Positions 22,699-30,914 of a DNA stretch of 38,516 bases are shown here, piece after piece. Numbering within the stretch: position 1 is the first letter of the stretch; each line of letters begins with the position of its first letter. The translations under genes were made by a program, and so were the position numbers. This DNA is from Lachnospiraceae bacterium (GTDB lineage: Bacteria; Bacillota; Clostridia; Lachnospirales; Lachnospiraceae), in NCBI GenBank assembly GCA_019423745.1, contig JAHZAV010000025.1, positions 1-38,516 of the forward strand. The letters are read 5' to 3'. The notes beneath the pieces were generated by a model that was given only the letters and a program-made list of their open reading frames with translations, was not told where the DNA came from and did not search any database.

Positions 22699-23931
22699 AT
22701 GAGTTTGAATAATACACCCAATGCAGAACGCGTTCATATTGGAATCTTTGGAAAACGTAATGCCGGAAAATCCAGTCTCATCAATGCAGTTACTGCACAA
22801 AATCTTGCCATTGTTTCCGATATCAAAGGTACTACAACTGATCCGGTTATGAAAGCGATGGAACTCCTTCCTCTTGGACCTGTAGTTCTCATTGACACTC
22901 CAGGACTTGATGACAACGGATCACTTGGTCTTATGCGTATCCAGAAAGCTCATCAGGCCCTGAATCGCTGTGACATTGCAGTCCTTGTAATTGATGCTCT
23001 GGAAGGTATAACGCCTGAAGATACTAAAATACTTCAAAAAATTCAAAAGAAGCAGATTCCCTGCATTCTTGCAATAAACAAATGCGACAAGCTTCCTTCT
23101 TTTGACTCCCCCATTGCTTGGGTTGCTAATTTGCCAAAAGAGATCCGGACGATTCATATCAGCGCCCAGGATGGCAGAGGAATTGAGGAATTAAAGGAAC
23201 TTCTTGCCGCCAGTCTGCCTGCCGCGGATAGCGGCAGGCGCATTGTTGGAGATTTAATCCGCCCTTCCAGCCTTGTAATCCTGGTCATTCCTATTGATAA
23301 AGCAGCTCCAAAGGGTCGCCTGATACTGCCACAGCAACAAACCATCCGTGACATTCTGGATTCCGGTGCATATGCCTTAACTGTTCGTGAATCTGAATTA
23401 GAAAACGCCCTTTCCTCCATAGGAAAAGTTCCTGACCTTGTCATTACGGACAGCCAAGTGTTTTCCTATGTTTCTGAAATTGTCCCAAAAGAGATTCCTC
23501 TGACCTCTTTTTCTATCCTATTTGCCAGATATAAAGGCAATTTAAAAACTCTGGCAGACGGTGCCAGAGCTTTAGATTCTCTTAAAGATCATGATTCTAT
23601 TTTAATTTCAGAAGGATGTACACACCACCGACAATGTGAAGACATTGGAACAGTCAAGCTTCCAAAGCTTATTAAAAAATACACTGGTCGAAAGGATATT
23701 CGCTTTTCCTTCACAAGCGGAACAGAATTTCCTACCGATTTAAGCGACTATTCAATGGTAATTCATTGCGGAGGATGTACACTAAATGAGCGCGAAATGA
23801 AATACCGTCTCTCCTGTACTAAAGATGCCGGTATTCCTATTACGAATTATGGAACAGCCATCGCACATATGAACGGTATTCTTTCCCGGTGTCTGCAACC
23901 ATTTTCCTTACACGAGGCTAATCACCGTTGA
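22699..23931 (+). CDS. hydF: [FeFe]-hydrogenase H-cluster maturation GTPase HydF
   Basis: HydF (410 aa) is the GTPase scaffold that carries the 2Fe precursor and delivers it to hydrogenase. The G1 loop GKRNAGKS is at 18-25, followed by DTPGLDD and NKCD. The C-terminal cluster motif CxHx46HCxxC is complete: C307-T-H309 and H356-C357-G-G-C360. The start at 22699 has GGAGG upstream. Its last 24 nt overlap the 3' end of the convergent CPBP gene. No hydrogenase large subunit is encoded nearby, so the target enzyme is elsewhere. Confidence 0.97.
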   Translation: MSLNNTPNAERVHIGIFGKRNAGKSSLINAVTAQNLAIVSDIKGTTTDPVMKAMELLPLGPVVLIDTPGLDDNGSLGLMRIQKAHQALNRCDIAVLVIDALEGITPEDTKILQKIQKKQIPCILAINKCDKLPSFDSPIAWVANLPKEIRTIHISAQDGRGIEELKELLAASLPAADSGRRIVGDLIRPSSLVILVIPIDKAAPKGRLILPQQQTIRDILDSGAYALTVRESELENALSSIGKVPDLVITDSQVFSYVSEIVPKEIPLTSFSILFARYKGNLKTLADGARALDSLKDHDSILISEGCTHHRQCEDIGTVKLPKLIKKYTGRKDIRFSFTSGTEFPTDLSDYSMVIHCGGCTLNEREMKYRLSCTKDAGIPITNYGTAIAHMNGILSRCLQPFSLHEANHR

Positions 23932-24843
23932 AATTACCATAAGTAACATCCCCATAAAGAGAAGGAAGAGGCTGACTGTGATAAGAAGAAACAGCAGCCA
24001 TCTTTTTTCCTTAGGAAAGATTCCCGCTGTATAACCTTGCTGTCCTCGATGGATTAGATAATTTCCAATATAAATTAAAAGCGGAGCTCCAGATGAATAT
24101 AGCAAATACACCGCCATTATCATAAGCGAGAACTGACCTTCAGCTATCTGCTGTGTCTCGGCTACCTGACCCTGATCAATCATTCCCTGGGACGTCATAG
24201 CCAACACCAGCAGCAAGAGTGTTGGAACTGCATTATTAATAAAATGAAACAGCATATTGTAAATCATATTCTCTGTCTCTAACAAAAGGTATCCCATTGC
24301 AATTCCAAGAATAGCTGTAGGTATGGCTCTCCAAATACTTCCATGAAAGATTCCAAAAACAATCGACACAATCAGAATACCAATCCACTTATTTCTTCCT
24401 CCCCGGAAACATCCAAGAAAAGCCCCCCGAAAAGCTATTTCCTCACATATAGCCGGAGTTAAGGCTAAAAGGAAAAGAGAAAACCACGCTGGAACAGATA
24501 CTACAATATCTCCTATATTCTGCCCGGCTCCTAACATTTGTTGCGGGAAAAAATACGCAATAACCCCAACTATCCCCATGGCTGCTAAAAATGCCCCCAG
24601 CCAAAACACTACCGTCCCTGCTATTTTTGCCGCTTCCGGCCTTTTAAATGGAAAAATCTTACGTAAATCTGTCCGCAGCAAAATGGCAATCCCTACCGAT
24701 AAAACAACCAGCAGAATTTCTCCCAACAGTGTTCCCCATACGCCAAACCATTTTCCAAACAGTCCCCCTATTACAAAAATGTCTATCCAAAAGACCAGTA
24801 CAAATATAATTGCCATCCATGGCTTCAGCTGTCTTTTTCCCAT
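23908..24843 (-). CDS. CPBP-family intramembrane glutamic metalloprotease
   Basis: The product (311 aa from the ATG at 24843) has about eight membrane segments. It has the CPBP/Abi (CAAX protease-like) signature EEIAFRGAFLGCF (two adjacent Glu and Arg) and a later FGIFHGSI His motif, the catalytic elements of Rce1-type intramembrane proteases. Bacterial members are poorly characterised; some process peptides or act in bacteriocin immunity. An upstream TTG at 24855 is too close to the AGGAG site. The 3' end overlaps hydF by 24 nt. It lies 34 nt after the proC stop at 24878 and is on the same strand, so the two may be co-transcribed. Confidence 0.88.
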   Translation of the reverse strand: MGKRQLKPWMAIIFVLVFWIDIFVIGGLFGKWFGVWGTLLGEILLVVLSVGIAILLRTDLRKIFPFKRPEAAKIAGTVVFWLGAFLAAMGIVGVIAYFFPQQMLGAGQNIGDIVVSVPAWFSLFLLALTPAICEEIAFRGAFLGCFRGGRNKWIGILIVSIVFGIFHGSIWRAIPTAILGIAMGYLLLETENMIYNMLFHFINNAVPTLLLLVLAMTSQGMIDQGQVAETQQIAEGQFSLMIMAVYLLYSSGAPLLIYIGNYLIHRGQQGYTAGIFPKEKRWLLFLLITVSLFLLFMGMLLMVISTVISLV

Positions 24844-24877
24844 CCTGTCCTTCAATCTCCTTTATCAGATTACTTTA

Positions 24878-25675
24878 TTACAAACTTTTTGAAATCGCTT
24901 CACATGTTTTCATAGCTTCTATCACTGCACTTCGGAATCCTCTTTCTTCCAATACCCGCACTGCCTCAATTGTTGTCCCTGCCGGTGAACATACCATATC
25001 CTTCAACTCGGCCGGATGCCTGCCTGTTTCCAGAACCATTTTTGCACTTCCCATTACTGCCTGTGCAGCAAATTTATATGCCTGCGATCTGGGCATTCCT
25101 CCGGATACTGCTGCATCAGCCATTGCCTCGATCAAAATAAATACATATGCCGGCGAGCTTCCGCTTACAGATACAACTGCATCCATCAACCGTTCCGGTA
25201 TTACTTCTGCCTTTCCAAAACTTCCAAGAATTTGCAATGCTTCTTCCATTTCTTTTTCCGTTACATATTCATTTTTACATACCGCTGTCATACCTTCTCC
25301 TACCATTGCAGGAGTATTTGGCATAGTTCGTATAATTTTTACCGGTTTTCCAAATTGCTCCTCTACCCAGGTGAGTGTTTTTCCTGGAGCAATGGTAATG
25401 ATAAGATGATTGTCTGTAATCTCATCTTTAATATCTGCAATTACATCCGAGTAAAACTGTGGTTTTACAGAAAGTATAAGAATCTTTGCCTGTCTGGCCG
25501 CTTCTTTATTATCAGCTGTAACACAAATACCATATGTTTCCTGCACTTTCTTTCTTCCTGCTTCAGACAAATCAGCACCTATTATCTCGTCAGCCTTTGC
25601 CAGCCCGTTAGCAAGAATACCTCCCATCATGGCAGTTGCCATATTGCCTGTACCAACAAATCCCAACTTCATCAT
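24878..25675 (-). CDS. proC: Pyrroline-5-carboxylate reductase ProC
   Basis: ProC (265 aa) reduces 1-pyrroline-5-carboxylate to proline with NAD(P)H, the last step of proline synthesis. The Rossmann motif FVGTGNMATAM is at the N-terminus, and the C-terminal region AAVSGGMPRSQAYKFAAQAVMGSA and DMVCSPAGTTIEAVRVLEERGFRSAVIEA is diagnostic. The start at 25675 has AAGGAGG 8 nt upstream; the ORF start at 25711 precedes that site. Length is normal. It is followed by the CPBP protease gene. No other proline genes are visible. Confidence 0.97.
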   Translation of the reverse strand: MMKLGFVGTGNMATAMMGGILANGLAKADEIIGADLSEAGRKKVQETYGICVTADNKEAARQAKILILSVKPQFYSDVIADIKDEITDNHLIITIAPGKTLTWVEEQFGKPVKIIRTMPNTPAMVGEGMTAVCKNEYVTEKEMEEALQILGSFGKAEVIPERLMDAVVSVSGSSPAYVFILIEAMADAAVSGGMPRSQAYKFAAQAVMGSAKMVLETGRHPAELKDMVCSPAGTTIEAVRVLEERGFRSAVIEAMKTCEAISKSL

Positions 25676-25805
25676 TTTCTTTTCCTCCTTAAATCTAAGA
25701 CCTGCTCTCATGCGCTGCTATCCTTCTGCAGTGTGGAGGAGTTGTCTCGTAATCTAAACTTTTCTTAAATATAACATTTTGCCATTAAAATAGCAATCTC
25801 CCTTG

Positions 25806-25834
25806 TTGTCTCAAAGAAGCATCCGCGTTATAAT
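25806..25834 (+). promoter_or_regulatory. Promoter of the lipid-kinase gene
   Basis: TTGTCT (25806-25811) and TATAAT (25829-25834) are separated by 17 bp. The predicted start near 25841 gives a short leader before the ATG at 25862. Confidence 0.65.
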
Positions 25835-25861
25835 TTTATATTATCTGAAGGGAGAATGTTT

Positions 25862-26779
25862 ATGTACGTTTTTATCATAAATCCAAATGCCCGCTCTGGT
25901 CTGGGCGCCAGAACATGGGGAGAACTAGAACAAATTTTAAAAAACCGTTCCATCCCCTATCTTGCGCTCTTCACAAAATACCAGCGGCATGCAACTGCCA
26001 TAACCCGGGAACTGACTAGCGATGGACAGGAACATACTATTATTGTGCTTGGAGGAGATGGCACTATCAATGAAGTAATTGATGGAATATCAGATCTGTC
26101 GCGGACAACTGTAGGATACATTCCTATTGGATCGAGTAATGATTTTGCCCGCTCTTTTTCTCTTCCCAGAAATCCGCAGAAAGCTCTGGAAATTATTCTT
26201 AATCCTTCTGCTTATTCCTATATGAATGTAGGACTTCTATCCTACAAAAACAGACAAAAACGCTTTGCAGTAAGTACTGGTATTGGCTTTGATGCTGCCA
26301 TCTGCCACCAGGCTGTCATCTCTCGACTTAAAGTTCTCCTAAATCGGATTCATCTTGGCAAACTGACCTATGCAGCCATTGCACTGCACAGACTTGTTCA
26401 TTTACGTCCTGCAACAATGCAGATAACATTAGATGGTAAAAACTCTGTTTCCTTCTCAAATGTTTTGTTTGCTGTAGCAATGAATCATCCTTACGAGGGC
26501 GGTGGATTTCGATTCTGCCCCAAAGCAGATCCCTGTGACGGATTTTTAAATATTATGGTAATTTCCGGCATTTCCAGATACAAAGCTCTTATTTTGCTCC
26601 CCTTTGCTTTCAAAGGATGGCACACCCGTTTCCGAGGAGTTTACACTTATACATGTAAGGAAGTAAGAATTGAAAGTGATACTGCTCTTCCGGTTCATAC
26701 TGATGGAGAGCCTGTCTTTTTGCAGCACAGTATCAAGGCATGCCTTGAATCTGATAAACTTCGAATCATTACCTGCTAA
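25862..26779 (+). CDS. Diacylglycerol/lipid kinase (DagK/YegS family)
   Basis: The product (305 aa) has the lipid-kinase catalytic domain: INPNARSG at the N-terminus, the glycine-rich ATP loop VLGGDGTINEV (around residues 60-70), and PIGSSNDFARSF; the C-terminal beta-sandwich follows. Family members phosphorylate diacylglycerol or related lipids, recycling diacylglycerol released from phosphatidylglycerol use in the envelope. The ATG at 25862 has GGGAG 7 nt upstream; the ATG at 25856 is too close. Followed by a GDPD gene after 59 nt, so a membrane-lipid turnover role fits the neighbourhood. Confidence 0.92.
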   Translation: MYVFIINPNARSGLGARTWGELEQILKNRSIPYLALFTKYQRHATAITRELTSDGQEHTIIVLGGDGTINEVIDGISDLSRTTVGYIPIGSSNDFARSFSLPRNPQKALEIILNPSAYSYMNVGLLSYKNRQKRFAVSTGIGFDAAICHQAVISRLKVLLNRIHLGKLTYAAIALHRLVHLRPATMQITLDGKNSVSFSNVLFAVAMNHPYEGGGFRFCPKADPCDGFLNIMVISGISRYKALILLPFAFKGWHTRFRGVYTYTCKEVRIESDTALPVHTDGEPVFLQHSIKACLESDKLRIITC

Positions 26780-26838
26780 ATCTTTCTATTATATTGATTG
26801 GTTCCAATAAGAAGGAACCTGGAAAGGATGTATATTCT

Positions 26839-27699
26839 ATGCCAGTATTTATGATATTCTATCCATTACCTCTACCTGCCCCCGTTGTTTTTGCACTCCT
26901 TGCATTCACAATAATTGGACTCTACCTATTTTCAATCTTTCCAAGAATTTCCCGGCGTAAAGAAATGGATCGATACCGAAATATTAAATTTGCCCACCGG
27001 GGATATCACTCGTCCAAACACCTTATTCCCGAAAATTCAATCGCTGCATTTAACGCTGCTGCACGTCTCCACTACGGAATTGAATTGGATGTCCATCTGA
27101 CCAAGGATAATCAGGTGGCTGTTTTCCATGATGATACACTGGATCGTCTCTGCGGTGTAAGCGGAAAAATCGAATCCTATACATACAGCGAACTGCGACA
27201 GTTTTTCCTTCTGCATACATCTGAAAAGATTCCTCTTTTATCCGAGGTCCTTTCCTTTGTTGATGGAAGAGTTCCTCTGCTTATTGAGTTGAAAATTCCC
27301 GGACGTTCTGTAAGAATCTGCGAAGAAACTTATAAACTCCTGAAGACTTACCATGGGCCTTACCTCATCCAGTCTTTCAATACTATGGGGCTTCGCTGGT
27401 TTCGACTTCACGCTCCTCATATACTGCGAGGCCAGCTTTCCTCTAATCTGACTGCAGATCAGACAACGGAGCCTTATATTCTCAAATTTATGGTAAAACA
27501 TCTGCTTTTTAATTTTCTTGGGCGTCCGGACTTTATTTCCTATAAACTAAAGGATCTGCCTGAAATCAGTGTGTGGATCTGCCGCAGGATCTTTCAAACT
27601 CCTGTTGCAGTATGGACACTGAACACAGAAAAATCCCGCCGGCTGGGCAATTTACACTATGATATGCAGATTTTTGAAAAAGACGGTGAATTTTATTAA
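26839..27699 (+). CDS. Membrane-anchored glycerophosphodiester phosphodiesterase
   Basis: The product (286 aa) starts with a hydrophobic segment (about residues 10-30), then the GDPD TIM barrel: AHRGYHSS with catalytic His, PENSIAAF, the acidic GIELDVHLTKDNQVAVFHDD with the second His, LIELK and VWTLN. It cleaves glycerophosphodiesters to glycerol-3-phosphate and alcohol. The ATG at 26839 follows AAGGAT; the TTG start at 26794 falls on an inverted repeat (GGTTCC/GGAACC, 26801-26819) and was rejected. It is on the same strand as the lipid kinase upstream and the PAP2 gene downstream. Confidence 0.9.
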   Translation: MPVFMIFYPLPLPAPVVFALLAFTIIGLYLFSIFPRISRRKEMDRYRNIKFAHRGYHSSKHLIPENSIAAFNAAARLHYGIELDVHLTKDNQVAVFHDDTLDRLCGVSGKIESYTYSELRQFFLLHTSEKIPLLSEVLSFVDGRVPLLIELKIPGRSVRICEETYKLLKTYHGPYLIQSFNTMGLRWFRLHAPHILRGQLSSNLTADQTTEPYILKFMVKHLLFNFLGRPDFISYKLKDLPEISVWICRRIFQTPVAVWTLNTEKSRRLGNLHYDMQIFEKDGEFY

Positions 27700-27715
27700 G
27701 AAACAATGAACCGCC

Positions 27716-27744
27716 TTGTTGATTAAACTTTTTCGTGTTATAAT
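27716..27744 (+). promoter_or_regulatory. Promoter of the PAP2 gene
   Basis: TTGTTG (27716-27721) and TATAAT (27739-27744, with TG one base upstream) have 17-bp spacing. It begins 17 nt after the GDPD stop. The predicted leader is about 70 nt. Confidence 0.6.
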
Positions 27745-27820
27745 TCCAGTGAATTAAAAATATAATTTCTATGCAAACTGTACTACAAACTGTAATATAT
27801 TGCTGAAAGGAAGTATCATA

Positions 27821-28477
27821 ATGAAAATAACTGACTTTCTGAAAAAATACAGCCATGCATGGGTCTTTCTATATGGATTCATTTATATGCCATGGTTTCT
27901 TTATCTTGAACATCATGTGCCAAAGAATTATTACCTGATCCATTCTCCGCTGGATGATTATATTCCGTTTATCGAATATTTCATTATACCATATCTGCTT
28001 TGGTTTATCTTTATTGCAGTAATGGTAGGATATTTTTTCTTTACAAACAAAAAAGGCTTTTACCGGCTGTGTGCTTTCATGTTCACGGGAATGACAATTT
28101 TTCTTATTATATGTACTGTTTTTCCAAACGGTCTGAATTTACGCCCCGATACTTTTGCACGGGATAATATTTTTACAGATCTTGTCCGTTTTGTATATAA
28201 AACAGATACCCCAACAAACGTCCTTCCTAGTATTCATGTATTTAACACTTTATCCGTTATTTTTGCGGTTGCTCACGATGAGTCAATGAAAAGCCGAAAA
28301 CTTATGAAAAATTTTATTTGCATCTTCGGTTTACTCATTATTCTTTCAACTATGTTTTTAAAGCAGCACTCTGTAACCGATGTTTTTGCTGCAATGGTTA
28401 TGGCGGGGATTATTTATCCTTTTGTCTATGTACCCGCCCGCAAGAAGGCTCCAAAGCTTTCACACCAACCAATCTGA
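27821..28477 (+). CDS. PAP2-superfamily membrane phosphatase
   Basis: The product (218 aa) has about six membrane segments. The core motifs are PSIH (136-139) and KQHSVTD (181-187, with H183 and D187), matching the C2 and C3 motifs of the PAP2 superfamily in a form seen in the inositol-phosphorylceramide-synthase-like branch; the usual KxxxxxxRP C1 motif is not clear (NLRPD only). Probable role: dephosphorylation of a lipid phosphate or phospholipid head-group exchange. The ATG at 27821 has GAAAGGAAG upstream. With the kinase and GDPD upstream it forms a possible lipid-turnover trio. Confidence 0.8.
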   Translation: MKITDFLKKYSHAWVFLYGFIYMPWFLYLEHHVPKNYYLIHSPLDDYIPFIEYFIIPYLLWFIFIAVMVGYFFFTNKKGFYRLCAFMFTGMTIFLIICTVFPNGLNLRPDTFARDNIFTDLVRFVYKTDTPTNVLPSIHVFNTLSVIFAVAHDESMKSRKLMKNFICIFGLLIILSTMFLKQHSVTDVFAAMVMAGIIYPFVYVPARKKAPKLSHQPI

Positions 28478-28502
28478 TATTAAAATACAAGGGGGAAACC
28501 TT

Positions 28503-28511
28503 TGCTATAAA
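28503..28511 (+). promoter_or_regulatory. Possible extended -10 promoter of the hemerythrin gene
   Basis: TGCTATAAA (28503-28511) looks like an extended -10; the -35 is not convincing. It is about 35 nt upstream of the hemerythrin ATG, whose AAGGAGG site is at about 28528-28535. Confidence 0.35.
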
Positions 28512-28543
28512 TTCTATTTTTTTATACAAGGAGGAAAAATACA

Positions 28544-28966
28544 ATGTATGCTGAATTTAGTGATAATCTGGTAACAGGGAATGAAATGATAGATTCCCAG
28601 CACAAAGAACTCATCGAAAAAATCAATGAGGTACTTAGAAGCTGTGAACAAAGCAATGACAAAGCTGTTGCTGTGAGAACACTTGACTATCTGGAGGATT
28701 ATACAAACTTTCATTTTTCTGCTGAAGAACAGCTTCAAAGAGAAATTGAATATCCCGGCTTCCAAAAACATAAAGAGCAGCATGAAATCTTTAAACAGAC
28801 CATTTCTGATCTTCAGGATATGCTGACAGAGGAAGAAGGTCCTTCACCTGCTTTTGTTGCTAAAGTCCAGGAGAAGGTAGTTGAATGGCTTTACGTACAC
28901 ATTGAAGGTTTTGACCGTTCTGTTGCAGAATATAAATTTATGCGTGAAAATAATGAACGTTTGTAA
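28544..28966 (+). CDS. Bacteriohemerythrin
   Basis: The product is 140 aa, a single hemerythrin four-helix domain. The full di-iron ligand set is visible: H20, H57, E61, H76, H80, H119 and D124, in the patterns DSQHKEL, HFSAEE, KHKEQH and HIEGFD. Such proteins bind oxygen or nitric oxide at a non-haem di-iron site, and in anaerobes probably serve oxygen sensing or scavenging. The ATG at 28544 has AAGGAGG. It stands alone, with a long terminator after it. Confidence 0.95.
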   Translation: MYAEFSDNLVTGNEMIDSQHKELIEKINEVLRSCEQSNDKAVAVRTLDYLEDYTNFHFSAEEQLQREIEYPGFQKHKEQHEIFKQTISDLQDMLTEEEGPSPAFVAKVQEKVVEWLYVHIEGFDRSVAEYKFMRENNERL

Positions 28967-28987
28967 GATGTAAAAATGAAAAACATA

Positions 28988-29032
28988 AAAGCTGAAGAAA
29001 GAGTTCCCATAGGGAACTCTTTCTTCAGCTTT
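28988..29032. terminator. Long perfect bidirectional terminator between hemerythrin and sfsA-mutY
   Basis: A 21-bp uninterrupted stem (28988-29008 with 29012-29032) closes on a 3-nt ATA loop. The outer AAA/TTT and flanking A/T bases serve as the tail on both strands. The last two bases overlap the stop of the sfsA-mutY gene (29031-29033). It is shared by the two convergent genes. Confidence 0.88.
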
Positions 29033-30788
29033 AAAAATATCTTTCATTTCCCAGCCGTATATTCAAATAATTTGTATATTTTTCAAAAGCTGACGGCATA
29101 GGATATTCTTTTTCCACTTCATCCGGGTGTACAAACAACATAGATTCCCGACAGGATTTCTCCAACTCATCCACCCATATCAGATACCCCGTCATCTCCC
29201 ATTCCACATGACTGAAAATATGTTTTGCTCCTCCCAGTTCTTGCACTCTCACAGGAATAAGTCCCATCTTTTTGCTGTAAGCAACCGCTTCCTCCATGGA
29301 CAAATTTCCTTCTACATTCGGGAACTCATACAAACCTGCCAAAAGTCCTCTTTTCGGTCTTTTTCGTATGGCTGTTTTCTCACCATCCTGGAATATGAAA
29401 ACTGTCCTTTTTTCCTCTTTTCTTGCTTTTTGTTTTGTACGTACCGGAATTTCTCCCTGCAGTCCCTCACAGCATGCTTTGCACCACTCCCTCACCGGAC
29501 ATTCCGGACATTTGGGAGCTCCATTCGGCAGGCAGACCATTGCCCCAAGTTCAATGAGCCCCTGGCTAAAGTCACTCGCCGCCTCTACAGGAATTACTTT
29601 TTCCAGTTTTTCCTCTATTTTCTTTTTGACAGAAGCCTTCATAATATCTTCTTTGCTGCCAAGTATTCTGGACACTACCCGCATTACATTCCCATCCACT
29701 GCTGCTTTAGGTTGTCCGTATGCAAAGGCGCTGATAGCTCCTGCAGTATAGGTTCCAATTCCTTTCAAGGAAAGAATAGCCTCATAACTATCGGGAAATT
29801 TCCCATCAAAATCTATCATGATCTGTTGTGCTGCTTTCTGCATGTTACGAACACGATTATAATATCCCAAGCCTTCCCATAACTTAAGAAGCGTATTTTC
29901 CTCTGCCTTTGCCAAATCTTCTACTGTAGGCAGCTCTTTTAAAAATCTTGCATAATAAGGTTTTACAGCCTCTACTCTGGTCTGTTGGAGCATAATCTCT
30001 GAAACCCATACATGATAAGGTGTTGGATCCGCTCTCCACGGAAGATTTCTTTTACATTTTCTATACCAGGAAATGAGCGAATCCCTCATCTCATACAATT
30101 TTGGATCCTCCAATATAACCGGAACTTGTTTTTTAATCTCTATTTTATCCTTTTCCACATGGCATTCTACCGCCATCACATGTACGCCGGCTCTTGCTCC
30201 TTCCTGCAATGCTTCACAAAAAGCTGGATGGGTATCCCGGTTTGGAGTAAAAAATTTTACATCTTCCATCTGTACTACAAAAAGTACATAAGCTTCATAT
30301 CCTTCTCTCACAGCTTGGGTCAACTCTTCTACATGCTTTACTGCCCGTTCACTTGGTGCATCTGGAAAACGAACCACTCCTTCTTCTTCCAAAGTTACCC
30401 CCTTTACTTCCAAGAGTATTTTCCTATTTTCTGTCTCAACATATAAATCAATACGTGACTTTCCATACGTATATTCCTGGCGTACAGACAAAGGCTTTTG
30501 AAACAGCTCTCCTTTCTCTATCCACTCTTTTGCTGCAACATTAGGCACCTGCGAATCCATATTAATCATACGACCATTTTTTTCAACTGCAATAAGATCC
30601 CACTTTGTCTTTCTGTCCGGATTTTCTGCTTTCTGCACGTATACTTTCGCCCCAGGTACCAAAAGCTCAGCACATCTTCCTGTATTTTTCACATGAACAA
30701 TCTCTTTACTTCCACCTATAACTATATATGCAATAAACCGATTAGGACGCTCCAGAAACGTCCCCCCATAAATTCGCTCGTATTTCAT
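29031..30788 (-). CDS. Fusion protein: SfsA nuclease domain + A/G-specific adenine glycosylase MutY
   Basis: One uninterrupted 585-aa frame. Residues about 1-228 match SfsA, with NTGRCAELL, the PD-(D/E)xK-like D114 in SRIDLYV, and E127/K129 in LLEVKGVTL followed by PDAPSERAVKHVEEL. Residues about 230-585 match MutY: SEIMLQQTR with catalytic Glu (about E264), LKGIGTYTAGA helix-hairpin-helix, VDGNVMR with D365, iron-sulfur cysteines C419, C427, C430, C436 (spacing 7-2-5), and a C-terminal NUDIX-like domain with RPKRGLLAGLYEFP. MutY removes adenine opposite 8-oxoguanine; SfsA has reported nucleic-acid-cleaving activity. The ATG at 30788 follows AAGGAG. Usually these are separate genes. Confidence 0.93.
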   Translation of the reverse strand: MKYERIYGGTFLERPNRFIAYIVIGGSKEIVHVKNTGRCAELLVPGAKVYVQKAENPDRKTKWDLIAVEKNGRMINMDSQVPNVAAKEWIEKGELFQKPLSVRQEYTYGKSRIDLYVETENRKILLEVKGVTLEEEGVVRFPDAPSERAVKHVEELTQAVREGYEAYVLFVVQMEDVKFFTPNRDTHPAFCEALQEGARAGVHVMAVECHVEKDKIEIKKQVPVILEDPKLYEMRDSLISWYRKCKRNLPWRADPTPYHVWVSEIMLQQTRVEAVKPYYARFLKELPTVEDLAKAEENTLLKLWEGLGYYNRVRNMQKAAQQIMIDFDGKFPDSYEAILSLKGIGTYTAGAISAFAYGQPKAAVDGNVMRVVSRILGSKEDIMKASVKKKIEEKLEKVIPVEAASDFSQGLIELGAMVCLPNGAPKCPECPVREWCKACCEGLQGEIPVRTKQKARKEEKRTVFIFQDGEKTAIRKRPKRGLLAGLYEFPNVEGNLSMEEAVAYSKKMGLIPVRVQELGGAKHIFSHVEWEMTGYLIWVDELEKSCRESMLFVHPDEVEKEYPMPSAFEKYTNYLNIRLGNERYF

Positions 30789-30914
30789 AATCTTCTCCTT
30801 TTCTTTTCCGATTATAACAGAATTATACTTCCCATGCATCCTCCAAATATCTTATAATAGAAGAAAACGCACATATCTTTATATAACAGCGTAAGGAAGA
30901 AAGGAAACACATCT

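Noticed and set aside
24843..24855. TTG start for the CPBP protease at 24855
   Set aside because: The TTG is only 1 nt after the AGGAG; the ATG at 24843 is more plausible, although its spacing is not ideal either.
26801..26819. Inverted repeat GGTTCC/GGAACC after the lipid kinase as a terminator
   Set aside because: The stem is only 6 bp and no T-tract follows; it lies just upstream of the GDPD ribosome binding site.
29127..30446. Long plus-strand frames opposite the sfsA-mutY gene (251 aa and 144 aa)
   Set aside because: They are antisense to a confidently assigned protein, rich in Phe/Cys/Ser as expected for reverse-complement translation, and lack start signals.
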